Assembly: GCF_009931695.1 (NCBI RefSeq)
Contig: NZ_CP048000.1
Span: forward strand, 1,808,501 to 1,872,500
Length of the DNA: 64,000 nucleotides
Direction: 5' to 3'
Origin: Anaerocolumna sedimenticola
Lineage (GTDB): Bacteria > Bacillota > Clostridia > Lachnospirales > Lachnospiraceae
Positions 44,179-53,649 of the stretch are shown in pieces. Below the pieces are notes generated by a model. That model was not told the origin of the DNA and searched no databases. It saw only the letters and a list, made by a program, of their open reading frames with translations. Made by a program: the position numbers and the translations under genes. The first letter of the stretch is position 1. The number at the start of each line of letters is the position of its first letter.

Positions 44179-45704
44179 TCGATTAAACTCCCTTCCAGCG
44201 GCAAGGTGAAAGTAAAAACTGCACCGTGCCCATCATTATTTTTCGCAGTAATATTACCTCCATGTGCATTGACGATTGTTTTACAAATGGATAAGCCAAT
44301 TCCAAGCCCTTTGGAAGAATCACTGCTTAAGTTTTCGGTCTGGGAACAGCCGTCAAATATGGAATCTATTTTTGATACGGATATTCCTTTTCCTTCATCC
44401 ATTATGTGAAATGTAATATTATAATCATCTTTTTCAACCAGTAAAGTGACCGGTTTATTATAACCGGAGTATTTAATTGCATTTTCCAATAAGTTAATAA
44501 TTACCTGTTCGATTAGTGTGGCATCCATCGGTACCATAATAAAGTCATCCGGTATGTCCACCTGTATATTGGCATAAGGGAACCGTTTGCGTATCCTCAT
44601 AATAGCCTCTGTTATTACTTCCTCAATCGGCTCGGGTACCTTATTAACGGAAGAATTACCCTCCCGTATTCGTGTAACTGATAACAGATTTTCAACCATA
44701 TGAAGAAGCCAGTTGGAATCTTCATAAATATATTCGATTAGCTTAATCTGCTCTTCTTCACTAAGAAAACTTTTATTATTCAGTATAGTTTCACTGGCGC
44801 CGATCATACCGGTTAACGGCGTTCTAAGATCATGGGATACAGCCCTTAAAAGATTTGCTCTTGTTTTTTCCTTTTCGTTTTCTATCTGAATTAATTGCTG
44901 GTTGTTGGACAGATGCTGTCTTTCTATAGCAGTGGCAACCTGTTTGATAATTAAATTAAGTGAAGAAATATTAATCTGTTTCAACTTCTCCTGGCCTGTC
45001 CGGAAAATGCCCATTACTCCCCAAATGGTATTGTGAGAAAGCAGGGGTAGATACGTACAGCTGGAAACCCCGGGAAAATCAGTACCGATTCCGGCCGGGC
45101 TTTTGTTTTGGAATACCCAGTCGGCTATAAACTCTTCGTGGTGGGAATGGATAATTTTTTCGTGTTCCGGTTTTAAACTTTTCATATAGCATTTACTGCC
45201 TAACTGGGGAGATACTTCATAATATACTACGGTGCTCCCTGCAAATTCACCGATGTATTCCAAAGCAAGCTCAATAATTCCGGCGAGGTCGTTTGTGGAA
45301 AACAGTCTATTATTGATTTCATTTAACCGGTTTGACTTTGCTTCCTGCTCCTCCGCCCGTTTAGCGAATTCTTTCAAATGGGTTATTGCAGTGCTGATTA
45401 TGACAGATATGGTTAACAGGCCTATCAGAGTAAGAGGATAGCCATAACGGTTAAATTGTAAAAAATAAGGATAATTTAAATAATAACTGACGGCGGCACC
45501 ACCCAGGAGGGAAGAGAAAATGCCCCAGAAATACCCATCCGTTACCTTGGTAATCAAAATTATTGCCATAAAGTAAATGACAGCAGAATTTATACTGTTA
45601 TGAGTAATTTTTATTAAAAAGAATGACGAAATAACAGCGGTAAAAAAAATTAATAATGTTTTTAAGCCGTTCTTAAAAACATTCCTGTAATTATGTTTAT
45701 CCAT
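44175..45704 (-). CDS. KdpD-like sensor histidine kinase lacking the KdpD/Usp input domains
   Basis: 509 residues. Starts with the four-helix DUF4118 membrane domain (about 14-110) followed by a GAF-like domain (about 130-265), HisKA with AVSHDLRTPLTG (phosphorylated His) and HATPase with NLLENAIKYSG, DEGKGIS and GLGIGLSIC. Full-length KdpD is about 900 residues with an N-terminal KdpD and Usp part that is absent here. AAAGGGA precedes the ATG. It probably senses envelope or ionic state; potassium is inferred from family and context. Confidence 0.88.
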   Translation of the reverse strand: MDKHNYRNVFKNGLKTLLIFFTAVISSFFLIKITHNSINSAVIYFMAIILITKVTDGYFWGIFSSLLGGAAVSYYLNYPYFLQFNRYGYPLTLIGLLTISVIISTAITHLKEFAKRAEEQEAKSNRLNEINNRLFSTNDLAGIIELALEYIGEFAGSTVVYYEVSPQLGSKCYMKSLKPEHEKIIHSHHEEFIADWVFQNKSPAGIGTDFPGVSSCTYLPLLSHNTIWGVMGIFRTGQEKLKQINISSLNLIIKQVATAIERQHLSNNQQLIQIENEKEKTRANLLRAVSHDLRTPLTGMIGASETILNNKSFLSEEEQIKLIEYIYEDSNWLLHMVENLLSVTRIREGNSSVNKVPEPIEEVITEAIMRIRKRFPYANIQVDIPDDFIMVPMDATLIEQVIINLLENAIKYSGYNKPVTLLVEKDDYNITFHIMDEGKGISVSKIDSIFDGCSQTENLSSDSSKGLGIGLSICKTIVNAHGGNITAKNNDGHGAVFTFTLPLEGSLIE

Positions 45705-45916
45705 TGGTATCCCTTTCCAAGATAAAATTCGGAAAATTAAAGCGTTTCGCAGTTGCCTTGAAAAACTTATTTTATTATTATACTACATATAGAGCAGAAA
45801 ACCTAGTAATACTAAATAAAGAAAATGTTAAGAAATTAAGATAATATTGATATTTGGTAAAATACATGTTAAGATTCATTTGTTTATGAAAAAATATAGT
45901 ACTTAGGGAGACAATT

Positions 45917-46969
45917 ATGACAATTTCTTTGAGTGAATTTATTGGACAGTTAATAAGTAATCCACCATTGCTTATTACGGTAATACTAACATTAGGTGTA
46001 ATATTGGTAAATGGCTGGACCGATGCACCTAACGCTATAGCAACTTGTGTATCCACCAGGTCAATGGGACCCAAAAAGGCAATCGTAATGGCAGCTGTAT
46101 TTAATTTTTTAGGTGTATTTGTTATGACACTTTTAAACGCCACAGTTGCAGAAACTATTTATAATATGGTTGACTTTGGGGGGGATCCTAAAAATTCCCT
46201 GATTGCTCTTTGTGCGGCATTATTTGCCATAGTAATATGGGCAACCGCTGCCTGGGCTTTTGGAATACCTACCAGTGAAAGCCATGCATTAATTGCCGGT
46301 GTTTCCGGTGCGGCAATCGCGTTGCAGGGAGGTTTTTCCGGTATTAACGGCCATGAATGGATAAAAGTTATCTATGGTTTATTCTTATCAACCATATTAG
46401 GTTTTGTTCTCGGTTTTTTTGCGGTTCGTTTCATTGGGGCTCTCTTTAAAAGAGTGGACAAGCGTAAATCCAGACCATTTTTTCAATATGCTCAGATAAC
46501 CGGCGGAGCTTTTATGGCATTTATGCACGGAGCACAGGACGGTCAGAAATTTATGGGTGTATTTATGTTAGGTATATTCCTTGCAAATGGCCAAAGCAAT
46601 GTTACAAATTTCCAGATTCCGATCTGGTTAATGGTTTTGTGTTCCGCAGTGATGGCACTTGGAACATCTATTGGTGGTTATCGTATTATAAAAACAGTAG
46701 GTATGGGTATGGTAAAAATGGATACTTACCAGGGATTCGGAGCAGATTTAGCCGCAGCAATCAGTCTTTTTATGGCATCTGTATTCGGTCTGCCGGTTAG
46801 TACAACTCATACGAAAACAACAGCAATTATGGGTGTTGGTGCATCCAAGAGAGTTAGTTCGGTAAACTGGAGCGTTGTTCAGGAAATGGCTGCAGCTTGG
46901 ATTCTGACTTTTCCGGGATGCGGAGTGGTAGGATTTTTAATGGCTTACATATTTATGAGAATCTTTTAA
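45917..46969 (+). CDS. pit: Pit-family inorganic phosphate transporter
   Basis: 350 residues, about ten membrane segments with the two inverted family signatures: NGWTDAPNAIATCVSTRSM (N-terminal; ND of the usual GANDxxNA is TD here) and GADLAAAISLFMASVFGLPVS with THTKTTAIMGVG (C-terminal). Ion-coupled phosphate uptake at the membrane. GGGAG precedes the ATG. Followed by its DUF47 partner. Confidence 0.92.
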   Translation: MTISLSEFIGQLISNPPLLITVILTLGVILVNGWTDAPNAIATCVSTRSMGPKKAIVMAAVFNFLGVFVMTLLNATVAETIYNMVDFGGDPKNSLIALCAALFAIVIWATAAWAFGIPTSESHALIAGVSGAAIALQGGFSGINGHEWIKVIYGLFLSTILGFVLGFFAVRFIGALFKRVDKRKSRPFFQYAQITGGAFMAFMHGAQDGQKFMGVFMLGIFLANGQSNVTNFQIPIWLMVLCSAVMALGTSIGGYRIIKTVGMGMVKMDTYQGFGADLAAAISLFMASVFGLPVSTTHTKTTAIMGVGASKRVSSVNWSVVQEMAAAWILTFPGCGVVGFLMAYIFMRIF

Positions 46970-47030
46970 ATATTAAGCTTTTACAACTTTATATTTAAAT
47001 TTTGGTTGAAAGAAAATATTAAAAGAGAAA

Positions 47031-47090
47031 GGAATGCCACACAGAGATTCTTTCAGCTTATTATGTGGCAGTATTCCAGTAATGCTGGGG
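47031..47090 (+). promoter_or_regulatory. leader hairpins before the DUF47 gene
   Basis: GGAAT-GCCACA (47031-47041) pairs with TGTGGC-AGT-ATTCC (47064-47077), then a small CCAG/CTGG hairpin (47076-47090). The second stem ends 18 bp before the chosen start and could influence translation. Confidence 0.35.
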
Positions 47091-47108
47091 TATGTAATAG
47101 GTATAGAT

Positions 47109-47732
47109 ATGAAAGGTAAAAAAGATTATAATTATTTTGAGGCATTTGTTGATTTATCAAAATTTTCATTAAAATCCGCTGAAATATTAAATAAAACTTT
47201 ACGTGAATTTGATATAAAGAAATTGGAAGAGAAAATCCGTGAAATGCATAATATTGAGCATTCCGCAGATATCGCGAAACATGATATGTTAAACAGGTTA
47301 GTGAAAGAATTTCTTCCTCCTATCGAGAGAGAAGATATAACCAGCCTTTCACAAAAAATTGATGATGTAACGGATGCCATTGAGGACGTGTTAATGGGTA
47401 TAGATATTTTTAATGTACAATCTATACGTCCGGAAATATTAAAATTTACGGAAATGATAGTTGACTGCTGCAAATCCATGGATGTTGCTTTAGCTGAATT
47501 CCAGAATTTTAAAAAATCCAAAAGGCTGCATTCTGAAGTTGTAGAAATCAACCGTCTGGAAGAAGAAGGAGACGCACTGTATATTAGCGGTGTACGTAAC
47601 CTGTATAAAACAACAAAAGATCCAATCGAGCTGATGGTATGGACAGAAATCTTCCGCAGATTGGAAAAATGCTGTGATGCTTGTGAAGACGTTGCAAATG
47701 ATATTGAAAATATTGTTATGAAAAACTCATAA
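47109..47732 (+). CDS. DUF47 (PhoU-like) phosphate transport accessory protein
   Basis: 207 residues from the ATG at 47109, the usual DUF47 length; an in-frame Met 25 codons upstream overlaps the leader hairpin and touches its ribosome binding site, so is rejected. All-helical with PhoU-like acidic metal motifs (EKIREMHNIEHSADIAKHDM; RRLEKCCDACEDVANDIENI). Such genes pair with Pit transporters and modulate them. Confidence 0.9.
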   Translation: MKGKKDYNYFEAFVDLSKFSLKSAEILNKTLREFDIKKLEEKIREMHNIEHSADIAKHDMLNRLVKEFLPPIEREDITSLSQKIDDVTDAIEDVLMGIDIFNVQSIRPEILKFTEMIVDCCKSMDVALAEFQNFKKSKRLHSEVVEINRLEEEGDALYISGVRNLYKTTKDPIELMVWTEIFRRLEKCCDACEDVANDIENIVMKNS

Positions 47733-47749
47733 AGGACTGGTGATCTTAA

Positions 47750-49042
47750 GTGGCAGTATTTAAAAAAATGAGCCCGGGCAGGTTTATTGTATTAGGTTTT
47801 GCAGCGGTAATCATTTTAGGAGCAATCTTATTAGTGTTACCATTTACATCAAATGATGGTGTTAATATATCCTTTATAGATGCTTTATTTACATCTACAA
47901 GCGCGGTTTGTGTTACAGGATTATCTACAGTTGATACCAGGGATACTTATAATGTTTTAGGAAGAATAGTGGTAGCTCTTTTAATCCAAGTCGGAGGACT
48001 TGGATTTGCTTCCTTTGGTGTAGGCTTTTTCTTATTGGCCAGAAAAAAGGTATCCTTTAAAGACCGGCTAGTTGTAAAAGAAGCTTTAAATCTGGGTTCA
48101 ATTAAAGGAATAGTTAAATTGGTTAAATCGATTTTTTTAATAACCCTGTGTTTTGAATCCATTGGAGTAATATTAAGTTTTATTGTTTTTTCAAAAGATT
48201 ATCCGCCTTTGACTGCCCTTGGCATAAGTATGTTTCATGCAGTTTCTGCTTTTAATAATGCGGGGTTTGATGTTTTAGGAGGTTTTAAAGGTTTGGTAGG
48301 TTATGTGGATAATGTCCTTTTAAATCTGACGACATGTGGATTGATTATTTTTGGTGGACTTGGATTTTTTGTAATCAAGGAAATTATTCATAAACATTCT
48401 TTTAAAAAATTTAGTCTGCACACCAAGATTGTATTAACTATGACAATTTCGTTGTTAATAACGGGTACATTGATAATAAAATTAACCGAAGATGTTAGCT
48501 GGTTAGGAGCATTTTTCTTTAGTACTTCGGCCAGAACAGCCGGATTTGCAACTTATGCAGTTGGGTCATTTACAAATGCCGGTCTTTTTGTTATTATTAT
48601 CTTAATGTTTATAGGTGCATCTCCCGGATCAACCGGTGGTGGTATTAAAACCACTACAGCGTTTACTTTATTTAGAAGTGCATATAGTGTAGCTACAAAC
48701 AAACATTGTTGTGCTTTTAAGAGAAGAATATCTCATGATGTAGTCACAAAAGCGTTTATTATTGCCTTTTTGGCACTTACTTTAGTATGCATTGATACAT
48801 TTTTAATGAGTATCATTGAGCCGGACTATACTTTTATACAGATACTGTTTGAAGTGGTATCCGCTTTTGGTACGGTAGGTTTGTCAACAGGTATTACGCC
48901 GGAGTTATCTTCACTAAGTAAGTTGATTTTGATACTGACTATGTTTGTCGGACGTTTGGGGCCGCTGACCATAGCAACCATATGGTCTTTTAAAGCGATG
49001 TCTAATGTTACCTATTCAGAAGAAACCTTAACAATTGGTTAA
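47750..49042 (+). CDS. TrkH/KtrB-type potassium uptake channel subunit
   Basis: 430 residues, GTG start. Four pseudo-repeats each with a selectivity-filter glycine: VTGLST (about 54), NAGFD (about 168), TAGFAT (about 264) and TVGLST (about 380). The length fits KtrB rather than the longer TrkH. Works with the RCK protein encoded 54 bp downstream. Starts 17 bp after the DUF47 gene, so potassium and phosphate transport genes appear cotranscribed. Confidence 0.93.
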   Translation: MAVFKKMSPGRFIVLGFAAVIILGAILLVLPFTSNDGVNISFIDALFTSTSAVCVTGLSTVDTRDTYNVLGRIVVALLIQVGGLGFASFGVGFFLLARKKVSFKDRLVVKEALNLGSIKGIVKLVKSIFLITLCFESIGVILSFIVFSKDYPPLTALGISMFHAVSAFNNAGFDVLGGFKGLVGYVDNVLLNLTTCGLIIFGGLGFFVIKEIIHKHSFKKFSLHTKIVLTMTISLLITGTLIIKLTEDVSWLGAFFFSTSARTAGFATYAVGSFTNAGLFVIIILMFIGASPGSTGGGIKTTTAFTLFRSAYSVATNKHCCAFKRRISHDVVTKAFIIAFLALTLVCIDTFLMSIIEPDYTFIQILFEVVSAFGTVGLSTGITPELSSLSKLILILTMFVGRLGPLTIATIWSFKAMSNVTYSEETLTIG

Positions 49043-49095
49043 TTATATCATTAAAGATTAATAAGAATTTTTTTATATCTCTCAGGAGGAATATA

Positions 49096-49773
49096 ATGAT
49101 ACAGCATAAATCAATCATAGAATTCGGTATAATCGGACTTGGACGTTTTGGCTTTGCTTTAGCCAAAACTTTAGCAGATGCCGGAAAAGAAGTATTGGTT
49201 ATAGATAATAATGAAAGTAAAATTAAACAAATCAGGAATATTACGGAAAATGCTTTTGTAGTTGGTCCTCTGGATAAAGAAACATTAGAAGACGCCGGTA
49301 TACAGAATTGCCAGACAGTAATAGTATGTATCGGTGAGAAAATCGATGTAAGCATCTTAACCACGCTTAACGTAATAAGTATGGGTGTTCCGAGAGTAAT
49401 CGCCAAAGCAATCAGTTATGAGCAAGGTATGGTATTGGAAAAAATAGGCGCAGAGGTAATTTATCCGGAAAGTGATATGGCTATCCGGCTTGCTGACCGG
49501 TTAATCTCCTCCAGTATTCTGGACTCTATAGAACTAACCGGTGATATTGCCATAGCAGAATTAAAACTTACCTCCAAACTGGCTGACCAGACTGTTGTGC
49601 AGGCGAATCTTCGTAAAAAATACAACCTTAATATTATAGCACTGGAGCATGATGGAAAAACTACGACCGATATTACTCCGGATATTGAATTAAGAGTAAA
49701 TGATAAAATCGTAGTAGTTGGTAAACGTGTAAATATTAAAAAATTCGAGGAATTTTTAACAGGAATTCGATAA
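49096..49773 (+). CDS. TrkA/KtrA potassium uptake regulatory subunit
   Basis: 225 residues: RCK_N Rossmann domain with GIIGLGRFGFALA (about 10-22) and acidic VIDNNE (adenine nucleotide binding), then an RCK_C domain (about 140-225). It gates the channel in response to ATP/ADP or NAD(H). AGGAGG precedes the ATG. Confidence 0.94.
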   Translation: MIQHKSIIEFGIIGLGRFGFALAKTLADAGKEVLVIDNNESKIKQIRNITENAFVVGPLDKETLEDAGIQNCQTVIVCIGEKIDVSILTTLNVISMGVPRVIAKAISYEQGMVLEKIGAEVIYPESDMAIRLADRLISSSILDSIELTGDIAIAELKLTSKLADQTVVQANLRKKYNLNIIALEHDGKTTTDITPDIELRVNDKIVVVGKRVNIKKFEEFLTGIR

Positions 49774-49828
49774 AATTTTGACATGAATATAAAATAAACA
49801 ATTACGAAACAGGATTGTTCTATTATAT

Positions 49829-49909
49829 ACCATGCAGTTAATACAATTTCAGAGCTGAATCTTGCCTAAAAGGCAACTGAAGCTCTGAAATTCGTATTAA
49901 CTGTATGGT
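49829..49909. repeat. 81-nt long hairpin before the AI-2E permease gene
   Basis: ACCATGCAGTTAATAC plus ATTTCAGAGCT pair with AGCTCTGAAAT plus GTATTAACTGTATGGT (about 27 bp, one G-U and one small internal mismatch), with an inner TTGCC/GGCAA hairpin. No T-run, so not a standard terminator, though it lies between two operons. Confidence 0.8.
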
Positions 49910-49970
49910 TATTCAGAAAACAATAGTTTCGCAAATACCTACAGGACTCTATAAAAATAGGAGAAGAAGG

Positions 49971-51032
49971 ATGAATTTAAATAAGCAAAAGGCGTTTCTT
50001 ATACATTTTGCGTATTTTGCAGTTATATTAGGAATTGCATATATCAGTATTAAATATTTTCTACCATTGCTGATGCCATTTGTCATTGGTTTAATTGTTG
50101 CTGCACTGTTACGCCCTCTCATAGATATTATTTCAGGTAAATTGCATTTGAAACGCTCTTTTGTTTCTATTTTTATTCTTCTGCTTTTTTATAGTTTTAT
50201 TGCCTTTTTAGCTACTTTGGTAAGTGCACGGGTAGTTTCTTTTGTTCAGAATTTATTTTATCAGCTGCCTAAGATATATGAAGATTCTCTTAATCCTGCG
50301 CTGAATAAAGCTGCGGAAGATTTACTGAAACGGTTCCCGGATATTGAATTTTATTTAGAAGATATTTTTAACAGTATCAATGAATCTATCTTCTCTTTCC
50401 TTACCACAGCATCTTCTACCGTAGTAGGTGCCATAACCGGTTTTGCAGGACAGGTTCCTTCCATACTGATTAATTTTATTTTTACGATAGTATCAACATT
50501 TTTCTTTACAATTGACTATCACCGGATTGCAGGTTTTGTACTGAAACAATTTTCCAGTGAAAAGAGAAATATGATTATTCTGATGAAAGATAATATAATT
50601 GGTACTTTGGGTAAATTTATCAGGGCTTATACCACTTTAATTATTATTACATTTTTGGAATTATCCGTTGGATTTTGGATTTTAAAAGTACCGAATCCTT
50701 TTCTTATAGCGGCTTTGGTAGCTTTTGTAGATATACTTCCCATACTTGGCACCGGAGCGGTATTACTGCCTTGGGTAATTCTCTCTTTTATCTTCGGAAA
50801 TAATACCATGGGTATTGGGATACTGATTTTATATATTGTTATTACCGTAGTAAGACAAACCTTAGAACCCAGAGTAGTCGGGCAGCAAATAGGTCTTCAC
50901 CCGGTTGTAACCTTAATCTGCATCTTTGTAGGCGCACAGCTATTAGGAGTGGTAGGTATCTTCCTGCTTCCAGTAACGGCCACAATTATTAAAAAGTTAA
51001 ATGATGAAGGGACCATTCATCTCTTTCGTTAA
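49971..51032 (+). CDS. AI-2E family (PerM/YtvI-like) permease
   Basis: 353 residues from the ATG at 49971, which has AGGAG 7 bases upstream; an in-frame ATG at 49905 lies inside the hairpin. Eight membrane segments in the UPF0118 arrangement with family block LPILGTGAVLLPW (about 260-272) and RQTLEPRVVGQQIG (about 300-313). The family includes sodium/proton antiporters and sporulation YtvI; function here unknown. A paralogue lies at 57374. Confidence 0.88.
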   Translation: MNLNKQKAFLIHFAYFAVILGIAYISIKYFLPLLMPFVIGLIVAALLRPLIDIISGKLHLKRSFVSIFILLLFYSFIAFLATLVSARVVSFVQNLFYQLPKIYEDSLNPALNKAAEDLLKRFPDIEFYLEDIFNSINESIFSFLTTASSTVVGAITGFAGQVPSILINFIFTIVSTFFFTIDYHRIAGFVLKQFSSEKRNMIILMKDNIIGTLGKFIRAYTTLIIITFLELSVGFWILKVPNPFLIAALVAFVDILPILGTGAVLLPWVILSFIFGNNTMGIGILILYIVITVVRQTLEPRVVGQQIGLHPVVTLICIFVGAQLLGVVGIFLLPVTATIIKKLNDEGTIHLFR

Positions 51033-51063
51033 CAAAAATGGAAGTAAATGTATAAAACAACAT

Positions 51064-51110
51064 GAGTCTGTTTAAAACTTATAAATAAGGTTAAGTTTTA
51101 AGCAGACTCT
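51064..51110 (+). terminator. terminator of the AI-2E permease gene
   Basis: GAGTCTG-T-TTAAAACTTA pairs with TTAAGTTTTAA-G-CAGACTC (one G-U), followed by TTTCTTCTTTT. Confidence 0.85.
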
Positions 51111-51117
51111 TTCTTCT

Positions 51118-51310
51118 TTTACAGGAACGCTCTCCGGACTTCCCTGTGAAAGAAAAAGCCACCGGGTGGACGGGCAGGAGTGCAAATGGAGAATATCCTT
51201 TGGGCAGATATAACTGCTATGACTGCATTCGGTGCACAAAGCGGACAAGTCCCTCAAAAGTGAGGGAATGCCCTCTAAGAGAACAGGGGAGTTGATGCGG
51301 ACTTGTCCGT
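51118..51310 (+). ncRNA. candidate structured RNA, element 2
   Basis: About 190 nt. Hairpin TTTTACAGG/CCTGTGAAA (51117-51150) whose loop holds CTCTCC, able to pair with GGAGA (51188-51192) as a pseudoknot; CAGGAGTGCAAA; AATATCCTTTGG (51192-51203); hairpin TGCA-TTCGG-TGCA (51224-51236); closing stem CGGACAAGTCC/GGACTTGTCCG (51242-51309) enclosing CTAAGAGAACA (51275-51285). Shares ordered motifs with 36867-37135. The last stem is followed by TTTCGTT. No coding potential. Confidence 0.45.
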
Positions 51311-51401
51311 TTCGTTCATTCTGCGACTTGCAATTATTTACAATATAAGCTATAGTTATTTATTATGGCATGAAATGAGGAAGTTTAAGGGGATTACAAT
51401 T

Positions 51402-52343
51402 ATGGATATTTATTCAGAAAATACACAACAGATTATAAATGAAGTAGGTAAAGTTATAATCGGCAAAAATCATATTATAAGTAAAGTTTTAACTGCAATA
51501 TTGGCAAAAGGACATATTTTAATCGAAGATATTCCAGGTGTGGGAAAGACTACTCTTGCACTTGCATTTTCCCGTGCGATGGATTTAGAACACAACAGAC
51601 TTCAGTTTACACCCGATGTTCTGCCAACAGATGTAGTAGGCTATCATCTTCTTAGTAAAGAAAATGGAGACGATCAATTTAAACCGGGTCCTGTAATGTG
51701 TAATTTGTTCTTAGCAGACGAAATTAACCGTACTTCACCGAAATCACAATCAGCCTTATTAGAAGTTATGGAGGAAGGAACAGTAACTGTTGATGGTATA
51801 ACAAAGGAGATACCAAAGCCGTTTACGGTAATTGCTACCCAGAATCCTATCGGCTCCATCGGAACCCAGATGTTACCTGAATCACAATTAGACCGTTTTA
51901 TGATAAAATTAACTATGGGATATCCGGATATACGAAGTGAAGTGAACATGTTAAAAGGAAGGCAGTCGGTGAATCCTTTATCCAATGTGAATAAAGTAAT
52001 TAACAAAAAAGAAATTCTTGCAATGCAGGCTAAGGTGGAGAAAATATTTATTCATGACAGTATATATGATTATATTGTGAATTTAATACTGTTAACAAGG
52101 AAAAACCCCTATATAGAATTAGGGTTAAGTCCAAGAGGAACTATCGCATTAACCAATATGGCAAAGGCAAATGCTTTTATTCATAACAGGGATTATTTGA
52201 TACCTGATGATGTCAGGGCGGTTTTTGGTGATGTAACCGCTCACCGTATACTGCTAAAACCCAAAGCAAGGTTAAATGATGTTACAATGGACCATCTGAT
52301 AGATGCCATTTTACAGCAGGTACAAGCCCCCAGGGTAGGATAG
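51402..52343 (+). CDS. MoxR-type AAA+ ATPase
   Basis: 313 residues from the ATG at 51402 (AAGGGG upstream); the frame extends 33 codons further back from a TTG inside the candidate RNA, but that part is not family-like. Walker A IPGVGKTTLA (about 45-54), Walker B LFLADEINRT (about 105-114). MoxR ATPases act as chaperones for VWA or DUF58 partner proteins. First gene of a MoxR-DUF58-transglutaminase operon. Confidence 0.92.
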   Translation: MDIYSENTQQIINEVGKVIIGKNHIISKVLTAILAKGHILIEDIPGVGKTTLALAFSRAMDLEHNRLQFTPDVLPTDVVGYHLLSKENGDDQFKPGPVMCNLFLADEINRTSPKSQSALLEVMEEGTVTVDGITKEIPKPFTVIATQNPIGSIGTQMLPESQLDRFMIKLTMGYPDIRSEVNMLKGRQSVNPLSNVNKVINKKEILAMQAKVEKIFIHDSIYDYIVNLILLTRKNPYIELGLSPRGTIALTNMAKANAFIHNRDYLIPDDVRAVFGDVTAHRILLKPKARLNDVTMDHLIDAILQQVQAPRVG

Positions 52344-52351
52344 GAGGTTAT

Positions 52352-53635
52352 ATGGCCAGAAATAAATTGGGATATCTTCTGTTTCTTATTGCTGCTGGTT
52401 TTTTTGCCATTTTATATAATGAGTATTTTATAGGGATAATCTTTTTAACTGCGGTGGTGCTGCCGCTGGTTCTTCTTGTTATAGCTGTTTATTGCTCTTT
52501 TAAGGTGATAATAAAACTGGACAGTACTACGAAAACGGCAGGTAAACACGAATTTCTGAATCTGACTGTTAATCTTAACAATACTTCAATTTTTCCTATA
52601 GCCCGTATGAACATAGTAATTGAGTATTACAATGAATTTTTGGGAGAGGGAAATAAGGAAAATATACAGGTGACATTAGACCAGAAGAGTTTTCAGAATG
52701 TATCCTGCCAAATAAGCTCCAAATACAGCGGTAATATATTATTTAAGGTGAAAAGTATTACCTTATATGACTATTTTCACATCTGGTCTTTTACCAGAAA
52801 AAGTAAGCAGGAAATTCATATAACAGTTTTGCCTGAAACCTATGAAATACCTGTTGATTTAATAAAAGAGAATCATTTTATTAACATAGACAGTGGAATA
52901 TATTCAACCATCAGACCCGGTGATGACCCCTCGGAAGTATTTAGCATCAGAGAATACAGGGAAGGGGACAGACCAAACCGTATTCACCGAAAACTCACTT
53001 TAAAACAGGAACAGCTAATGGTAAAGGAATATAGTGAGCCGGTGAAAGAGGTTATAGCAGTTTTTTTAGATTTAAATTGTCCTGCGGCAGAGAATGCTCA
53101 TTCTAAAGTGCATTCTCTATTATTTGAGACGCCGCATATACGGTATCATGACGGCAAATATGAAAAAAAGCTTCAGATTGTGGATGGGTTACTGGATTGC
53201 GCCATGTCAGTTGCCTATAACCTATTAATCTATGAACATAGATTCAAGATGTTATGGTATGAAAATGATAATAGTGAACACAAAGAGATTTCCATTCAAA
53301 CAGAAGCAGATTGCTTAGCAGCAATAGGACAGCTTTTAAAATTACAGTATCCGGTAAATAATCCCTCCATTTTTTCGGAACAAAACCGATACGGAATTAA
53401 GCAAAATTATACCCATGTATTTTACATTACCTCTGAATTTAGAGAAGAGGATATTTTTGAATGGTCTGAGAATCATAAAGATACTTTCTTTACTATCCTC
53501 TATATCAATTATTTAGACAAAAACCCGGTAAGTGAGAAATTAAAAACGGTATTACGTGAGTACAATATTATTTTACATGAGATTGATAGTAATAATATGG
53601 AATCGGCAATTAAAGCTGTTGGATTTATAGCTTAG
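52352..53635 (+). CDS. DUF58 family protein
   Basis: 427 residues. Two N-terminal membrane segments (about 8-50), a beta-rich region, and the DUF58 signature YREGDRPNRIHRKLTLKQ (about 208-225) in the VWA-like part. Sits 8 bp after moxR with AGGAGG, the standard pairing. Exact function unknown. Confidence 0.9.
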   Translation: MARNKLGYLLFLIAAGFFAILYNEYFIGIIFLTAVVLPLVLLVIAVYCSFKVIIKLDSTTKTAGKHEFLNLTVNLNNTSIFPIARMNIVIEYYNEFLGEGNKENIQVTLDQKSFQNVSCQISSKYSGNILFKVKSITLYDYFHIWSFTRKSKQEIHITVLPETYEIPVDLIKENHFINIDSGIYSTIRPGDDPSEVFSIREYREGDRPNRIHRKLTLKQEQLMVKEYSEPVKEVIAVFLDLNCPAAENAHSKVHSLLFETPHIRYHDGKYEKKLQIVDGLLDCAMSVAYNLLIYEHRFKMLWYENDNSEHKEISIQTEADCLAAIGQLLKLQYPVNNPSIFSEQNRYGIKQNYTHVFYITSEFREEDIFEWSENHKDTFFTILYINYLDKNPVSEKLKTVLREYNIILHEIDSNNMESAIKAVGFIA

Positions 53636-53649
53636 GAAGGAGTATATCC

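Larger units (their letters stand above)
51033..51401. other. 369-bp intergenic region
   Basis: No protein gene before the MoxR start at 51402. Occupied by the terminator at 51064-51110 and candidate RNA 2. Confidence 0.6.

Noticed and set aside
49905..49970. 22-residue extension of the AI-2E permease
   Set aside because: The ATG at 49905 lies in the arm of a long hairpin, and a good ribosome binding site precedes the ATG at 49971.
51303..51401. 33-residue extension of the MoxR ATPase
   Set aside because: It starts from a TTG inside the final stem of the candidate RNA, has no ribosome binding site, and is not like MoxR proteins.
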